A program made the translations under genes and the position numbers. Source: Friedmanniella sp. (GTDB lineage Bacteria; Actinomycetota; Actinomycetes; Propionibacteriales; Propionibacteriaceae). From it: 14,142 nucleotides of DNA. Position 1 is the first letter of the stretch. The number at the start of each line of letters is the position of its first letter. Location of the stretch: the NCBI GenBank assembly GCA_025964935.1, contig JAOPXW010000100.1:1-14142 (forward strand), read 5' to 3'. The notes below the pieces were generated by a model. That model saw only the letters and a program-made list of their open reading frames with translations. It made no database searches and was not told where the DNA came from. Below are positions 1-8,341 of the stretch, piece by piece.

Positions 1-2114
1 TGCTCGCCGCTGACGCCGTGCAGAAGGTCGGCAACGGCCACCCGGGCACCGCCATGAGCCTCGCGCCCGTGGCGTACCTGCTGTTCCAGAAGATCATGCG
101 GCACAACCCCGCCGACTCGCACTGGCCCGGCCGCGACCGCTTCGTGCTGTCCTGCGGGCACTCGAGCCTGACCCTCTACATCCAGCTCTACCTCGGTGGC
201 TTCGGCCTCGAGCTCGACGACCTCAAGGCCCTGCGCACCTGGGGCTCCGCAACCCCGGGTCACCCGGAGTACGGCCACACCGACGGCGTCGAGATCACCA
301 CCGGCCCGCTGGGCCAGGGCATCGCCAACGCCGTGGGCATGGCGATGGCCGCCCGCCGCGAGCGCGGCCTGCTCGACCCCGACGCCGCCCCCGGCGCGTC
401 GCCGTTCGACCACCAGATCTACTGCCTGGCCTCCGACGGCGACATCGAGGAGGGCATCACCTCCGAGGCGTCCTCGCTGGCCGGCACCCAGCGGCTGGGC
501 AACCTGACGCTGATCTACGACCACAACCACATCTCGATCGAGGACGACACCAACATCGCCCTGACCGAGGACACCGCGATGCGCTACGAGGCGTACGGCT
601 GGCACGTGCAGTCGGTGGACTGGACCAACGGCGAGACGCACTACGAGGAGAACATCGCCGCGCTGCAGGACGCCGTGACCGCCGCCCGCGAGGTCACCGA
701 CCGGCCCAGCTTCATCAGCCTGCGCACCGTCATCGGCTACCCGGCCCCCAAGCTGCAGAACACCGGCAAGGCCCACGGGTCCGCGCTCGGCAAGGACGAG
801 ATCGCCGCGACCAAGGTCCTCCTCGGTTTCGACCCCGAGCAGACCTTCGAGGTGTCCGACGAGGTCATCGGCCACACCCGTGAGCTGCTGGAGCGCGGCA
901 AGGCCGCCCAGGACGAGTGGCAGCAGGGCTTCGACTCCTGGGCCACCGCCAACCCCGACGCCAAGGCGCTCTACGACCGGATGGTCGCCAACGAGCTGAC
1001 CCCGGGCTGGGAGGACGCCCTGCCGTCCTTCCCCGCCGACCCGAAGGGCATCGCCACCCGGGCCGCCTCGGGCAAGGTCCTGACGGCGCTGGCCCCGGCC
1101 ATGCCCGAGCTGTGGGGTGGCTCGGCCGACCTCGCGGAGTCCAACAACACGACTCCCGAGGGCGAGCCCAGCTTCCTGCCCACGGACCGCCAGACCAAGA
1201 TGTTCTCCGGCGGCCCGTACGGCCGGGTGTTGCACTTCGGCATCCGTGAGCACGCCATGGGCGCGATCATGAACGGCATCAAGGTGCACGGGGGGACCCG
1301 CCCGTACGGCGGCACCTTCCTCACCTTCAGCGACTACATGCGCGGCGCCGTCCGGCTGTCGGCCCTGATGCGGGTGCCGGTCACCTACGTCTGGACCCAC
1401 GACTCGATCGGGCTCGGCGAGGACGGTCCGACCCACCAGCCGATCGAGCACGTGGCCGCGCTGCGGGTCATCCCGGGTCTGGACGTCGTCCGCCCGGCGG
1501 ACGCCAACGAGACCGCGGCCTGCTGGGCCGCCATCCTGAAGAACGGCGACCGGCCCGCCGGGCTCATCCTGAGCCGGCAGAACCTGCCGATCGTGCCCCG
1601 CGGCGAGGACGGCTTCGCCGACACCTCGGGGGTCGCCAAGGGCGCGTACGTGCTCAAGGACGCCGAGGGCACCCCCGACGTCGTGCTGATCGCCACCGGC
1701 TCGGAGGTCCAGCTCGCGGTGGAGGCCCAGGCCACGCTCGCGGCCGAGGGCATCCAGGCCCGGGTGGTCTCGATGCCGTGCCGTGAGTGGTTCGACGAGC
1801 AGGACCAGGCCTACCGCGACTCCGTCATCCCCCCGTCGATCAAGGCCAGGGTCAGCGTCGAGGCCGGCGTCAGCGCCGGGTGGCGCGACCTGGTCGGCGA
1901 CGCCGGTCGGATCATCAGCATCGACCACTACGGCGCCAGCGCCTCCGGGGCCAAGCTCTTCGAGGAGTTCGGCTTCACCGGGGCCACGGTCGTCGCGGCG
2001 GCGAAGGAGAGCCTGGCGGCTTCGAGCTCCAACGACGCGCCGACCCACCGGGCCGCCAGCGGCCCCAAGACCACCGGCGACCAGCAGCCCGACGCCGGCG
2101 TCACCATCAGCTAA
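1..2114 (+). CDS. tkt: Transketolase, 5'-truncated by the window edge
   Basis: Thiamine-diphosphate enzyme moving two-carbon ketol units between sugar phosphates in the cytosolic non-oxidative pentose phosphate pathway. The reading frame is open from base 3 to the TAA at 2112-2114, and the first visible codons ([19 protein letters not shown]) are internal to the family, so roughly the first 20-25 residues and the true start lie left of the window; the GTG at 18 is an internal valine. Visible landmarks are [11 protein letters not shown], the substrate-loop [20 protein letters not shown], the diphosphate-binding SDGDIEEG followed by a [10 protein letters not shown] segment, FGIREHAMG with the cofactor-activating Glu, [16 protein letters not shown], and the C-terminal IATGSEVQ and DHYGASA motifs. 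The last 30 residues (from about base 2022) are a Ser/Thr/Gly/Ala-rich extension beyond the usual family end. tal follows after 28 bases, so co-transcription is likely. The family assignment is firm. Confidence 0.97.
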   Translation, partial: LAADAVQKVGNGHPGTAMSLAPVAYLLFQKIMRHNPADSHWPGRDRFVLSCGHSSLTLYIQLYLGGFGLELDDLKALRTWGSATPGHPEYGHTDGVEITTGPLGQGIANAVGMAMAARRERGLLDPDAAPGASPFDHQIYCLASDGDIEEGITSEASSLAGTQRLGNLTLIYDHNHISIEDDTNIALTEDTAMRYEAYGWHVQSVDWTNGETHYEENIAALQDAVTAAREVTDRPSFISLRTVIGYPAPKLQNTGKAHGSALGKDEIAATKVLLGFDPEQTFEVSDEVIGHTRELLERGKAAQDEWQQGFDSWATANPDAKALYDRMVANELTPGWEDALPSFPADPKGIATRAASGKVLTALAPAMPELWGGSADLAESNNTTPEGEPSFLPTDRQTKMFSGGPYGRVLHFGIREHAMGAIMNGIKVHGGTRPYGGTFLTFSDYMRGAVRLSALMRVPVTYVWTHDSIGLGEDGPTHQPIEHVAALRVIPGLDVVRPADANETAACWAAILKNGDRPAGLILSRQNLPIVPRGEDGFADTSGVAKGAYVLKDAEGTPDVVLIATGSEVQLAVEAQATLAAEGIQARVVSMPCREWFDEQDQAYRDSVIPPSIKARVSVEAGVSAGWRDLVGDAGRIISIDHYGASASGAKLFEEFGFTGATVVAAAKESLAASSSNDAPTHRAASGPKTTGDQQPDAGVTIS

Positions 2115-2142
2115 TGCGCGACCCGAGAAGAAGGAACCGACC

Positions 2143-3303
2143 ATGACCGACCGCCTGAAAGAACTCTCCGACGCCGGCGTCTCCATCTGGCTCGATGATC
2201 TGTCCCGGGAGCGCATCAACTCGGGCAACCTCGCCGAGCTGGCCCAGAGCTCCTCGGTCGTCGGGGTGACCACCAACCCGACCATCTTCGCCTCCGCCCT
2301 GGCCAAGGGGGAGCAGTACGACGACCAGGTGAGGGAGCTGGCGGCCCTGGACTCCAGCACCGCCGACGCCATCAAGGCCATCACCACCGACGACGTGCGC
2401 AACGCCTGCGACATCTTCCTGCCCGTCTACAACGCCACCGGCGGGGCGGACGGGCGGGTGTCGATCGAGGTCGAGCCCGGTCTCGCCATGGACACCGCCG
2501 GCACGACCGCTGAGGCGGCCGACCTGTGGAAGATCGTCGACCGGCCCAACGCGCTGATCAAGATCCCGGCCACCAAGCCGGGTCTGCCCGCCATCACCTC
2601 GACCATCGCGGAGGGCATCAGCGTCAACGTGACCCTGATCTTCGCGCTGGAGCGCTACCGGGGGGTCATCGACGCCTACCTGAGCGGTCTGGAGCAGGCC
2701 GCGGCCAACGGCCACGACCTCAGCCAGATCCACTCCGTGGCCTCGTTCTTCGTGTCCCGGGTCGACAGCGAGATCGACAAGCGGCTCGACGCCGTCGGGT
2801 CGCCGGAGGCGGCCGCCCTGAAGGGCAAGGCCGCCATCGCCAACGCCCGGCTCGCGTACGCCCTGTACGAGGAGGAGTTCAGCTCCGAGCGCTTCGCGGC
2901 CCTGAAGGCCAAGGGTGCCAACCGGCAGCGGCCCCTGTGGGCCTCGACCGGGGTCAAGGACCCGGCCTACCGCGACACGATGTACGTCACCGACCTGGTG
3001 GTGGCCAACACGGTGAACACCATGCCGGAGAAGACGATGCATGCCTTCGCCGACCACGGCGAGGTCAAGGGCGACCAGGTGAGCGGGACCGAGGCCGACG
3101 CCCAGCAGGTCCTCGACTCGCTCGAGGCCGTCGGCATCTCCTACGACGACGTGGTCGACGTGCTGGAGCGCGAGGGCGTGGAGAAGTTCGACGCTTCCTG
3201 GGATGAGCTGGTCGAGACCGTCCGGACGGCCCTCGACGAGGCCAAGCAGGGCAAGGCCCGCCCCGGCTCCGGGGCCGACCCGGTCAAGAGCACCGACGTC
3301 TGA
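2143..3303 (+). CDS. tal: Transaldolase
   Basis: Transfers a dihydroxyacetone unit between sugar phosphates (sedoheptulose-7-phosphate plus glyceraldehyde-3-phosphate to erythrose-4-phosphate plus fructose-6-phosphate). The start at ATG 2143 is preceded by AAGGA eight bases upstream and gives 386 residues, close to the long actinobacterial (TalB-like) form; the frame is open further upstream, but that stretch overlaps tkt. Visible motifs are [11 protein letters not shown] (residues 15-25, catalytic Asp), [11 protein letters not shown] (43-53), the Schiff-base Lys140 in [22 protein letters not shown] (161-172), [14 protein letters not shown] (201-214) and [14 protein letters not shown] (265-278). 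The last 15 or so residues are a Lys/Gly/Pro-rich tail. In most actinobacteria zwf and opcA come next; here the following gene is pgl, beyond a strong hairpin. Confidence 0.97.
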   Translation: MTDRLKELSDAGVSIWLDDLSRERINSGNLAELAQSSSVVGVTTNPTIFASALAKGEQYDDQVRELAALDSSTADAIKAITTDDVRNACDIFLPVYNATGGADGRVSIEVEPGLAMDTAGTTAEAADLWKIVDRPNALIKIPATKPGLPAITSTIAEGISVNVTLIFALERYRGVIDAYLSGLEQAAANGHDLSQIHSVASFFVSRVDSEIDKRLDAVGSPEAAALKGKAAIANARLAYALYEEEFSSERFAALKAKGANRQRPLWASTGVKDPAYRDTMYVTDLVVANTVNTMPEKTMHAFADHGEVKGDQVSGTEADAQQVLDSLEAVGISYDDVVDVLEREGVEKFDASWDELVETVRTALDEAKQGKARPGSGADPVKSTDV

Positions 3304-3305
3304 CC

Positions 3306-3329
3306 GGTCGACGCCTCCGGGTGTCGACC
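3306..3329 (+). terminator. Small hairpin directly after tal
   Basis: GGTCGAC (3306-3312) pairs perfectly with GTCGACC (3323-3329) across a 10-base loop, three bases after the tal stop. The stem is only 7 bp and lacks a T tract. It may act with the much stronger hairpin at 3346-3381 as a tandem tal terminator or as a 3'-end-stabilising element. Confidence 0.4.
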
Positions 3330-3345
3330 ACGAGCACGGCTAGCC

Positions 3346-3381
3346 CCGAGGACCGTCGGCCCACCGGCCGGCGGTCCTCGG
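3346..3381 (+). terminator. Strong GC-rich hairpin between tal and pgl
   Basis: CCGAGGACCGTCGGCC (3346-3361) pairs with GGCCGGCGGTCCTCGG (3366-3381) over a CACC loop. All 16 positions pair in RNA, 15 as Watson-Crick pairs and one as G-U. No T run follows, which is common for actinobacterial intrinsic terminators. It lies 43 bases past the tal stop and about 66 bases before the pgl start, so it probably ends or attenuates the tkt-tal transcript and separates pgl from it. No TANNNT-like -10 is visible between the hairpin and pgl, so pgl may depend partly on read-through. Confidence 0.7.
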
Positions 3382-3447
3382 CGTCTCCGCCGTCCCGGGC
3401 CGTGACCCGGCGACGAGCAACCCCACCCAGGACGAGAGGGAACACAG

Positions 3448-4206
3448 ATGAGCGAGCAGAGCGGCGTGACGCCGGAGATCCTGGTGCACCCCGACGCCGA
3501 CAGCGTGGCCGAGGCGCTGGCCACCCGGCTGAGTGCCCGACTGGCGGAGCTGCAGCGCACGGGTGCCGCCCCCGCGGTGGCCCTGACCGGCGGCCGGATC
3601 GCGACCAAGGCGTACGAGCGGCTGGCCGTCGAGGGCTCCGCCTCGCCGGTCGACTGGTCCCGGGTCGACCTGTGGTGGGGGGATGAGCGCTTCGTCACCG
3701 CGACGGACGCGGACCGCAACGCCCAGCAGGCCCTCGACCTGCTGGCCGAGCCGCTCCGGCTGGACCCGCAGCGCATCCACGAGATGCCGGCGTCCGACGG
3801 CGGTCTCGACCTCGACCGGGCTGCCGAAAGCTACCAGACCGAGCTCGGCGACACCATCTTCGACGTCTGCCTGCTCGGGATGGGTCCCGACGGGCACGTC
3901 GCCTCGATCTTCCCCGAGCACCCGTCCTCGTACGCCGCGGGCGACGTGATCGCGGTGCGCGCCTCGCCCAAGCCGCCGCCGGAGCGCATCAGCCTCACCC
4001 TGGCCGTCATCAACCGGTCGCGCGAGGTCTGGTTCGTGGTCAGCGGCGCGGACAAGGCCGCCGCGGCCCGGATGGCCCTGATGGGGGCCGGACCGGTGCA
4101 GGTGCCGGCCGGCGGGGTCGCGGGTCGGCAGCGCACCCTGTGGCTGATGGACGTCGCCGCCGCCTCCGAGCTGCCGGCGGACCTGGCCCAGCACGGCGTC
4201 ATCTGA
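3448..4206 (+). CDS. pgl: 6-phosphogluconolactonase
   Basis: Hydrolyses 6-phosphoglucono-1,5-lactone to 6-phosphogluconate, the second step of the oxidative pentose phosphate pathway, in the cytosol. The 252 residues match the DevB/SOL-type lactonase family in length. Motifs include ALTGGRIATKAYE (residues 45-57), VDLWWGDERFV (73-83), the family signature LLGMGPDGHVASIFPEHP (142-159), RISLTLAVINRSREVWFVVSG (180-200) and a C-terminal LWLMD. The start at ATG 3448 has GAGAGGGA nearby upstream. Glucosamine-6-phosphate isomerase shares this fold, but the pentose phosphate neighbours and the WWGDERFV and GPDGHVAS motifs favour the lactonase. Its usual partners zwf and opcA are not between it and tal. 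It is transcribed toward rbpA and ends at a shared bidirectional terminator. Confidence 0.95.
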   Translation: MSEQSGVTPEILVHPDADSVAEALATRLSARLAELQRTGAAPAVALTGGRIATKAYERLAVEGSASPVDWSRVDLWWGDERFVTATDADRNAQQALDLLAEPLRLDPQRIHEMPASDGGLDLDRAAESYQTELGDTIFDVCLLGMGPDGHVASIFPEHPSSYAAGDVIAVRASPKPPPERISLTLAVINRSREVWFVVSGADKAAAARMALMGAGPVQVPAGGVAGRQRTLWLMDVAAASELPADLAQHGVI

Positions 4207-4210
4207 CCCG

Positions 4211-4287
4211 AGGCCCTGTCGTCCCCGACCCGGGTCACCGGGGCCGGGAACGACGAGGCCCGCGTCCGCCGGAGCGGACGCGGGCCT
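4211..4287. terminator. Tandem convergent terminator between pgl and rbpA
   Basis: A perfect 14-bp inverted repeat, AGGCCCGCGTCCGC (4256-4269) and GCGGACGCGGGCCT (4274-4287) with a CGGA loop, lies between the convergent stops of pgl and rbpA. An imperfect inverted repeat covers 4211-4260 (GTCGTCCCCGACCCGG against CCGGGGCCGGGAACGAC), and its right arm shares the AGGCC at 4256-4260 with the perfect hairpin, so full pairing of both at once is not possible. The symmetric position suggests bidirectional termination. No T tract is present. Confidence 0.75.
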
Positions 4288-4300
4288 GGTCGAGCCGGGA

Positions 4301-4657
4301 TCAGTAGATGACGTCCCCGCGGGCCCGACGGTCCCGGAGCGCCTGCAGAGCCTCGCTCAGGATGTCGGCCGCCTCGGACTCGGAGCGACGCTCCTTGACG
4401 TAGGCCAGGTGGGTCTTGTAGGGCTCGATCTTCGGCGGGGGCGGCGGGTTGTCGGAGTCCAGGTTGGCCGGCAGTCCGCACCGCGGGCAGTCCCAGGTGG
4501 CCGGGATCGCCGCATCCGCCGCGAAGGCGGGCCGCGTCTCGTGCGCGTGCGCGCAGAAGTAGGACACGTACAGGCGGGGAGCGGCGTCGCCGCGCTCGGC
4601 CTCGCCCATCGGGCCCGCGCCCACTCGGCTGCCACGGATAGCACTGCCACCAGCCAC
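4301..4657 (-). CDS. rbpA: RNA polymerase-binding protein RbpA
   Basis: Small actinobacterial transcription factor that binds RNA polymerase and the principal sigma factor and stabilises open promoter complexes. The start is GTG at 4657, with GGGAG seven bases upstream, giving 118 residues, in the family range. The N-terminal AIRGSRVGAGPMGEAERG tail (residues 6-23) is followed by a zinc-ribbon-like core with Cys35, His39, Cys57 and Cys60 (YFCAHAHE and WDCPRCG). This matches the Cys/His zinc-site arrangement known for Streptomyces RbpA and unlike the mycobacterial form, which lacks most of these residues. The C-terminal part (PYKTHLAYVKERRSE, residues 79-93, plus a helix) corresponds to the basic linker and sigma-interaction domain. 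secG lies 57 bases upstream on the same strand, so read-through from secG is plausible; no clear sigma-R type promoter is visible in the gap. Confidence 0.95.
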   Translation of the reverse strand: MAGGSAIRGSRVGAGPMGEAERGDAAPRLYVSYFCAHAHETRPAFAADAAIPATWDCPRCGLPANLDSDNPPPPPKIEPYKTHLAYVKERRSESEAADILSEALQALRDRRARGDVIY

Positions 4658-4714
4658 GTTATATCTCCCTCATTGATCTCTCGGGTGCCGACTCGGCATC
4701 GGGGGAAGCGCCCC

Positions 4715-4981
4715 TCAGGCGCTGAGCTTGTACAGCAGACCCAGGGCCACGATGGCCGCAAGCCAGACCACGCCGATGATGATGGTCAACCGGTCCAGGT
4801 TCCGCTCCGCCACCGACGACCCACCCATCGACGAGGAGATCCCACCTCCGAAGAGGTCGGACAGACCACCACCGCGACCCTTGTGCATCAGCACGAAGAG
4901 GGCCAGCGCGATGCTGGTGACGGTGAGCACGATCGAGAAGATCATGATCGGGACCGTCATCAACGGCAGGAGGAAAATCAC
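4715..4981 (-). CDS. secG: Preprotein translocase subunit SecG
   Basis: Small integral membrane subunit of the SecYEG channel that assists SecA-driven export. The GTG at 4981 gives 88 residues; ATGs at residues 8 and 13 are alternatives, and the family is usually 70-80 residues long, so a shorter product is possible. Two hydrophobic helices (about residues 8-32 and 65-85) flank the conserved cytoplasmic loop GGGLSDLFGGGISSSMGGSS (37-56), followed by the family-typical AERNLDRLT (58-66). No good Shine-Dalgarno precedes the GTG, but TAGGCT sits at -12 to -7, consistent with a leaderless transcript. The gene lies between tpiA (44 bases upstream) and rbpA, as in many actinobacteria, where secG trails the gap-pgk-tpiA run. 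Confidence 0.93.
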   Translation of the reverse strand: MIFLLPLMTVPIMIFSIVLTVTSIALALFVLMHKGRGGGLSDLFGGGISSSMGGSSVAERNLDRLTIIIGVVWLAAIVALGLLYKLSA

Positions 4982-4987
4982 GGACGT

Positions 4988-4993
4988 AGCCTA
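4988..4993 (-). promoter_or_regulatory. Candidate -10 for a leaderless secG transcript
   Basis: TAGGCT (read on the minus strand) fits TANNNT and ends six bases before the GTG of secG, placing a predicted start of transcription on the start codon itself. No convincing -35 is seen. It lies in the tpiA-secG gap, so it would be a secondary promoter within the glycolytic run. This is an inference from spacing only. Confidence 0.4.
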
Positions 4994-5025
4994 ACTCAGG
5001 AACTCGGGGAACCGGTACGACTGGC

Positions 5026-5814
5026 TCAGACGGCGGGCAGGTCGTAGAACCGCGCGATGGCCGAGAACTCGTCCACCACCAGGCTCGCGCCACCGACCAG
5101 GCAGCCGTCGACGTCGGGCTGGGCCATGATGGTCGCCACGTTGCCGGACTTCACCGAGCCGCCGTAGAGGACGCGCACGGACTCGGCGACGGTGCCGTCG
5201 TAGAGCTCCGCGATCCGTGCGCGGATGGCCCCGCACACCTCCTGGGCGTCCTCGGGGGTGGCGACCTCGCCGGTGCCGATGGCCCAGACGGGCTCGTAGG
5301 CCACGACCAGGGACGCGACCTGCTCCCCGGTCAGGTCGGCCAGCGCGCCGTCGACCTGCGCGAGGGTGTACGAGACCTGGTCGCCGGCCTTGCGGACGTC
5401 CAACCCCTCCCCGACGCAGACGATGGGAACGACCCCGCCCGAGAGCGCCTTCTTGGTCTTGGCGTTGACCAGAGCGTCGTCCTCGTGGTGGTACTCACGG
5501 CGCTCGGAGTGACCCACAGCGACGTAGCCGCACTTGAGCTTGGCCAGCATCTCGACCGAGATCTCACCGGTGTAGGCCCCGGAGTCGTGGCTGGAGACGT
5601 CCTGTGCCCCGTACCCCAGCTTGAGCCGGTCCCCCTCGATCAGCGTCTGGACGGTCCGCAGGTCGGTGAACGGGACCAGGACCACGACCTCCGACTTGGC
5701 GGCGTCGTGACGCTTGTCGTCCAGCGTCCAGGCGAGCTTCTGCACCAGGCCGACGGCCTCGACGTGGTTGAGGTTCATCTTCCAGTTGCCGGCCATCAAG
5801 GGCTTGCGTGCCAC
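5026..5814 (-). CDS. tpiA: Triose-phosphate isomerase
   Basis: Interconverts dihydroxyacetone phosphate and glyceraldehyde-3-phosphate in glycolysis and gluconeogenesis. The 262-residue TIM-barrel protein has all catalytic landmarks: Asn10 and Lys12 in GNWKMN, the electrophile His102 in VGHSERRE, the base Glu174 in [12 protein letters not shown], with loop 6 (WAIGTG, 177-182), YGGSVKSGN (217-225) and [10 protein letters not shown] (236-245) for phosphate binding. The start is GTG at 5814. The ribosome-binding sequence TGAGGAA overlaps the pgk stop codon only nine bases upstream, so translation is probably coupled to pgk. secG follows after 44 bases. Confidence 0.97.
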   Translation of the reverse strand: MARKPLMAGNWKMNLNHVEAVGLVQKLAWTLDDKRHDAAKSEVVVLVPFTDLRTVQTLIEGDRLKLGYGAQDVSSHDSGAYTGEISVEMLAKLKCGYVAVGHSERREYHHEDDALVNAKTKKALSGGVVPIVCVGEGLDVRKAGDQVSYTLAQVDGALADLTGEQVASLVVAYEPVWAIGTGEVATPEDAQEVCGAIRARIAELYDGTVAESVRVLYGGSVKSGNVATIMAQPDVDGCLVGGASLVVDEFSAIARFYDLPAV

Positions 5815-5823
5815 GAGCGTTCC

Positions 5824-7017
5824 TCAGTTCTCTTCGAGTACGGCAAGCCCGGGCAGGGTCTTGCCTTCCAGGTATTCCAGGCTGGCGCCGCCGCCGGTGG
5901 AGATGTGGCCGAACGCGTCGTCGGCGAAGCCGAGGTCGCGGACCGCCGCCGCGGAGTCACCGCCGCCGACCACCGACAGGCCGTCGACCTCGGTCAGCGC
6001 CTGGGCCACGGCCCGGGTGCCGCCGGCGAAGGACTCCCACTCGGCCACCCCCATCGGGCCGTTCCAGAAGACGGTTCGGGCCGCCGCGATGGCCGCCGCG
6101 AACGCCTTGGCCGACTCGGGGCCGATGTCCAGGCCGATCTGGTCGGCCGGGATCGCGTCCGCCGCCACCACCGTGGGCGGGGAGTCGGCCTTGAACTCGG
6201 GGGCCACCACGATGTCGGTGGGCAGCAGGATCTGCTTGCCGCTGGCCGCGGCCTGGTCCAGGTAGCCCTTGACCGTGTCGATCTGGTCCGCCTCCAGCAG
6301 GCTGGCCCCGACCTCGTGGCCCTGGGCGGCGAGGAAGGTGAAGACCATCCCGCCCCCGATGACCAGGGTGTCGGCGGTGTTCATCAGGTTGGCGATGACG
6401 GCCAGCTTGTCCGAGACCTTGGCCCCGCCGAGGACCACCACGTACGGCCGGGCCGGGTCCTGGGTCAGGCGCTGCAGCACCTCGACCTCGCCCTTGACCA
6501 GCCCCCCGCCGGCGTGCGGCAGCCGCTGGGCCAGGTCGTAGACCGAGGCCTGCTTGCGGTGCACGACCCCGAAGCCGTCGGAGACGAAGACGTCGCCGAG
6601 GGCGGCGTAGCGGTCGGCCAGCGCCCCGCGTACGGCTTCGTCCTTGGACTCCTCGCCGGGCTCGTAGCGCACGTTCTCCAGCAGCGCGACGTCACCGTCG
6701 GCGAGGGCGGCGACCGTGGCCTGCGCCGACTCCCCGACCACGTCGGAGGCCAGGGTCACCTCGGTGCCGAGCAGCTCGGAGAGCCGCGCGGCGGCGGGGG
6801 CGAGCGAGTACTTGGGGTTGACCTCACCCTTGGGCCGACCGAGATGGGCGAGCACGACGACCTTCGCCCCGGCCTCGCGCAGCTGGTTGATGGTCGGGAG
6901 CGACGCGCGGATCCGCCCGTCGTCGGTGATGGTGCCACCGTCCAGCGGCACGTTGAGGTCGCAGCGGATGAGCACCCGCTTGCCCCGGAGGTCACCCAGG
7001 TCGGCAACAGACTTCAC
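5824..7017 (-). CDS. pgk: Phosphoglycerate kinase
   Basis: Converts 1,3-bisphosphoglycerate and ADP to 3-phosphoglycerate and ATP in glycolysis, and runs in reverse in gluconeogenesis. I choose GTG 7017, which is preceded by AAAGGA at good spacing and yields the normal N-terminus ([24 protein letters not shown]) and 397 residues. A GTG at 7059 would add 14 Pro-rich residues and has no ribosome-binding site. Substrate residues are visible in RCDLNVP (18-24), AHLGRPKGE (57-65), [10 protein letters not shown] (114-123) and SDGFGVVHR (146-154). The nucleotide domain carries [11 protein letters not shown] (194-204), [12 protein letters not shown] (317-328) and GGGDSAAAV (351-359), then [16 protein letters not shown] (370-385). 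A 131-base gap with a strong hairpin separates it from gap upstream; tpiA follows closely. Confidence 0.97.
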   Translation of the reverse strand: MKSVADLGDLRGKRVLIRCDLNVPLDGGTITDDGRIRASLPTINQLREAGAKVVVLAHLGRPKGEVNPKYSLAPAAARLSELLGTEVTLASDVVGESAQATVAALADGDVALLENVRYEPGEESKDEAVRGALADRYAALGDVFVSDGFGVVHRKQASVYDLAQRLPHAGGGLVKGEVEVLQRLTQDPARPYVVVLGGAKVSDKLAVIANLMNTADTLVIGGGMVFTFLAAQGHEVGASLLEADQIDTVKGYLDQAAASGKQILLPTDIVVAPEFKADSPPTVVAADAIPADQIGLDIGPESAKAFAAAIAAARTVFWNGPMGVAEWESFAGGTRAVAQALTEVDGLSVVGGGDSAAAVRDLGFADDAFGHISTGGGASLEYLEGKTLPGLAVLEEN

Positions 7018-7103
7018 GGTCGGTCCTTTCGGGAACGAAGACGGCGGTGGCCGGGCCACCCGGGGTCGAGCCGTGCTCCCCGGGGCCTGCGGGCCGATGC
7101 GGC

Positions 7104-7132
7104 GCCGACCCCCGGACGGACCGGGGGCCGAC
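7104..7132 (-). terminator. Hairpin in the gap-pgk spacer (attenuator or partial terminator)
   Basis: On the minus strand, GTCGGCCCCCGG and CCGGGGGTCGGC form a 12-bp stem (10 Watson-Crick and two G-U pairs in RNA) around a five-base loop, 16 bases after the gap stop. No T run follows. The remaining spacer down to pgk also contains a palindrome, GGTGGCCGGGCCACC at 7046-7060. The hairpin may reduce read-through so that gap mRNA exceeds pgk-tpiA mRNA, or may act as a processing or stability element. Confidence 0.55.
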
Positions 7133-7148
7133 GCACGGCATCAGGAGG

Positions 7149-8219
<1,071 letters not shown>

Positions 8220-8245
8220 TCACAGCCCGTTACGACCGCCCGACG

Positions 8246-8262
8246 ACTGGTCTGATACCAGT
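8246..8262. promoter_or_regulatory. 17-bp palindrome upstream of gap, possible GntR-family operator
   Basis: The sequence ACTGGTCTGATACCAGT has perfect 6-bp arms (ACTGGT and ACCAGT) around CTGAT. It closely resembles the DasR/NagR-type site ACTGGTCTAGACCAGT but is one base longer, with a different centre. It lies about 93 bases before the gap start and roughly 37 bases upstream of the candidate -10, between whiA and gap. Control of the gap-pgk-tpiA transcript by a sugar-phosphate-responsive regulator would make sense but is inferred. The rest of the 8154-8341 gap shows only a weak 5-bp hairpin (8323-8338) after whiA. Confidence 0.5.
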
Positions 8263-8341
8263 TTCTTCCTGGTTACATCCACGTCCCCGAGCCGTTGCCG
8301 AAGCCCTGCGACACGCCGCCGACTCGCCGCCCAGCGAGGGG

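Noticed and set aside
7018..7059. Longer N-terminus for pgk from GTG 7059
   Set aside because: It adds a Pro-rich stretch not seen in the family and lacks a ribosome-binding site, whereas GTG 7017 has AAAGGA and the canonical N-terminus.
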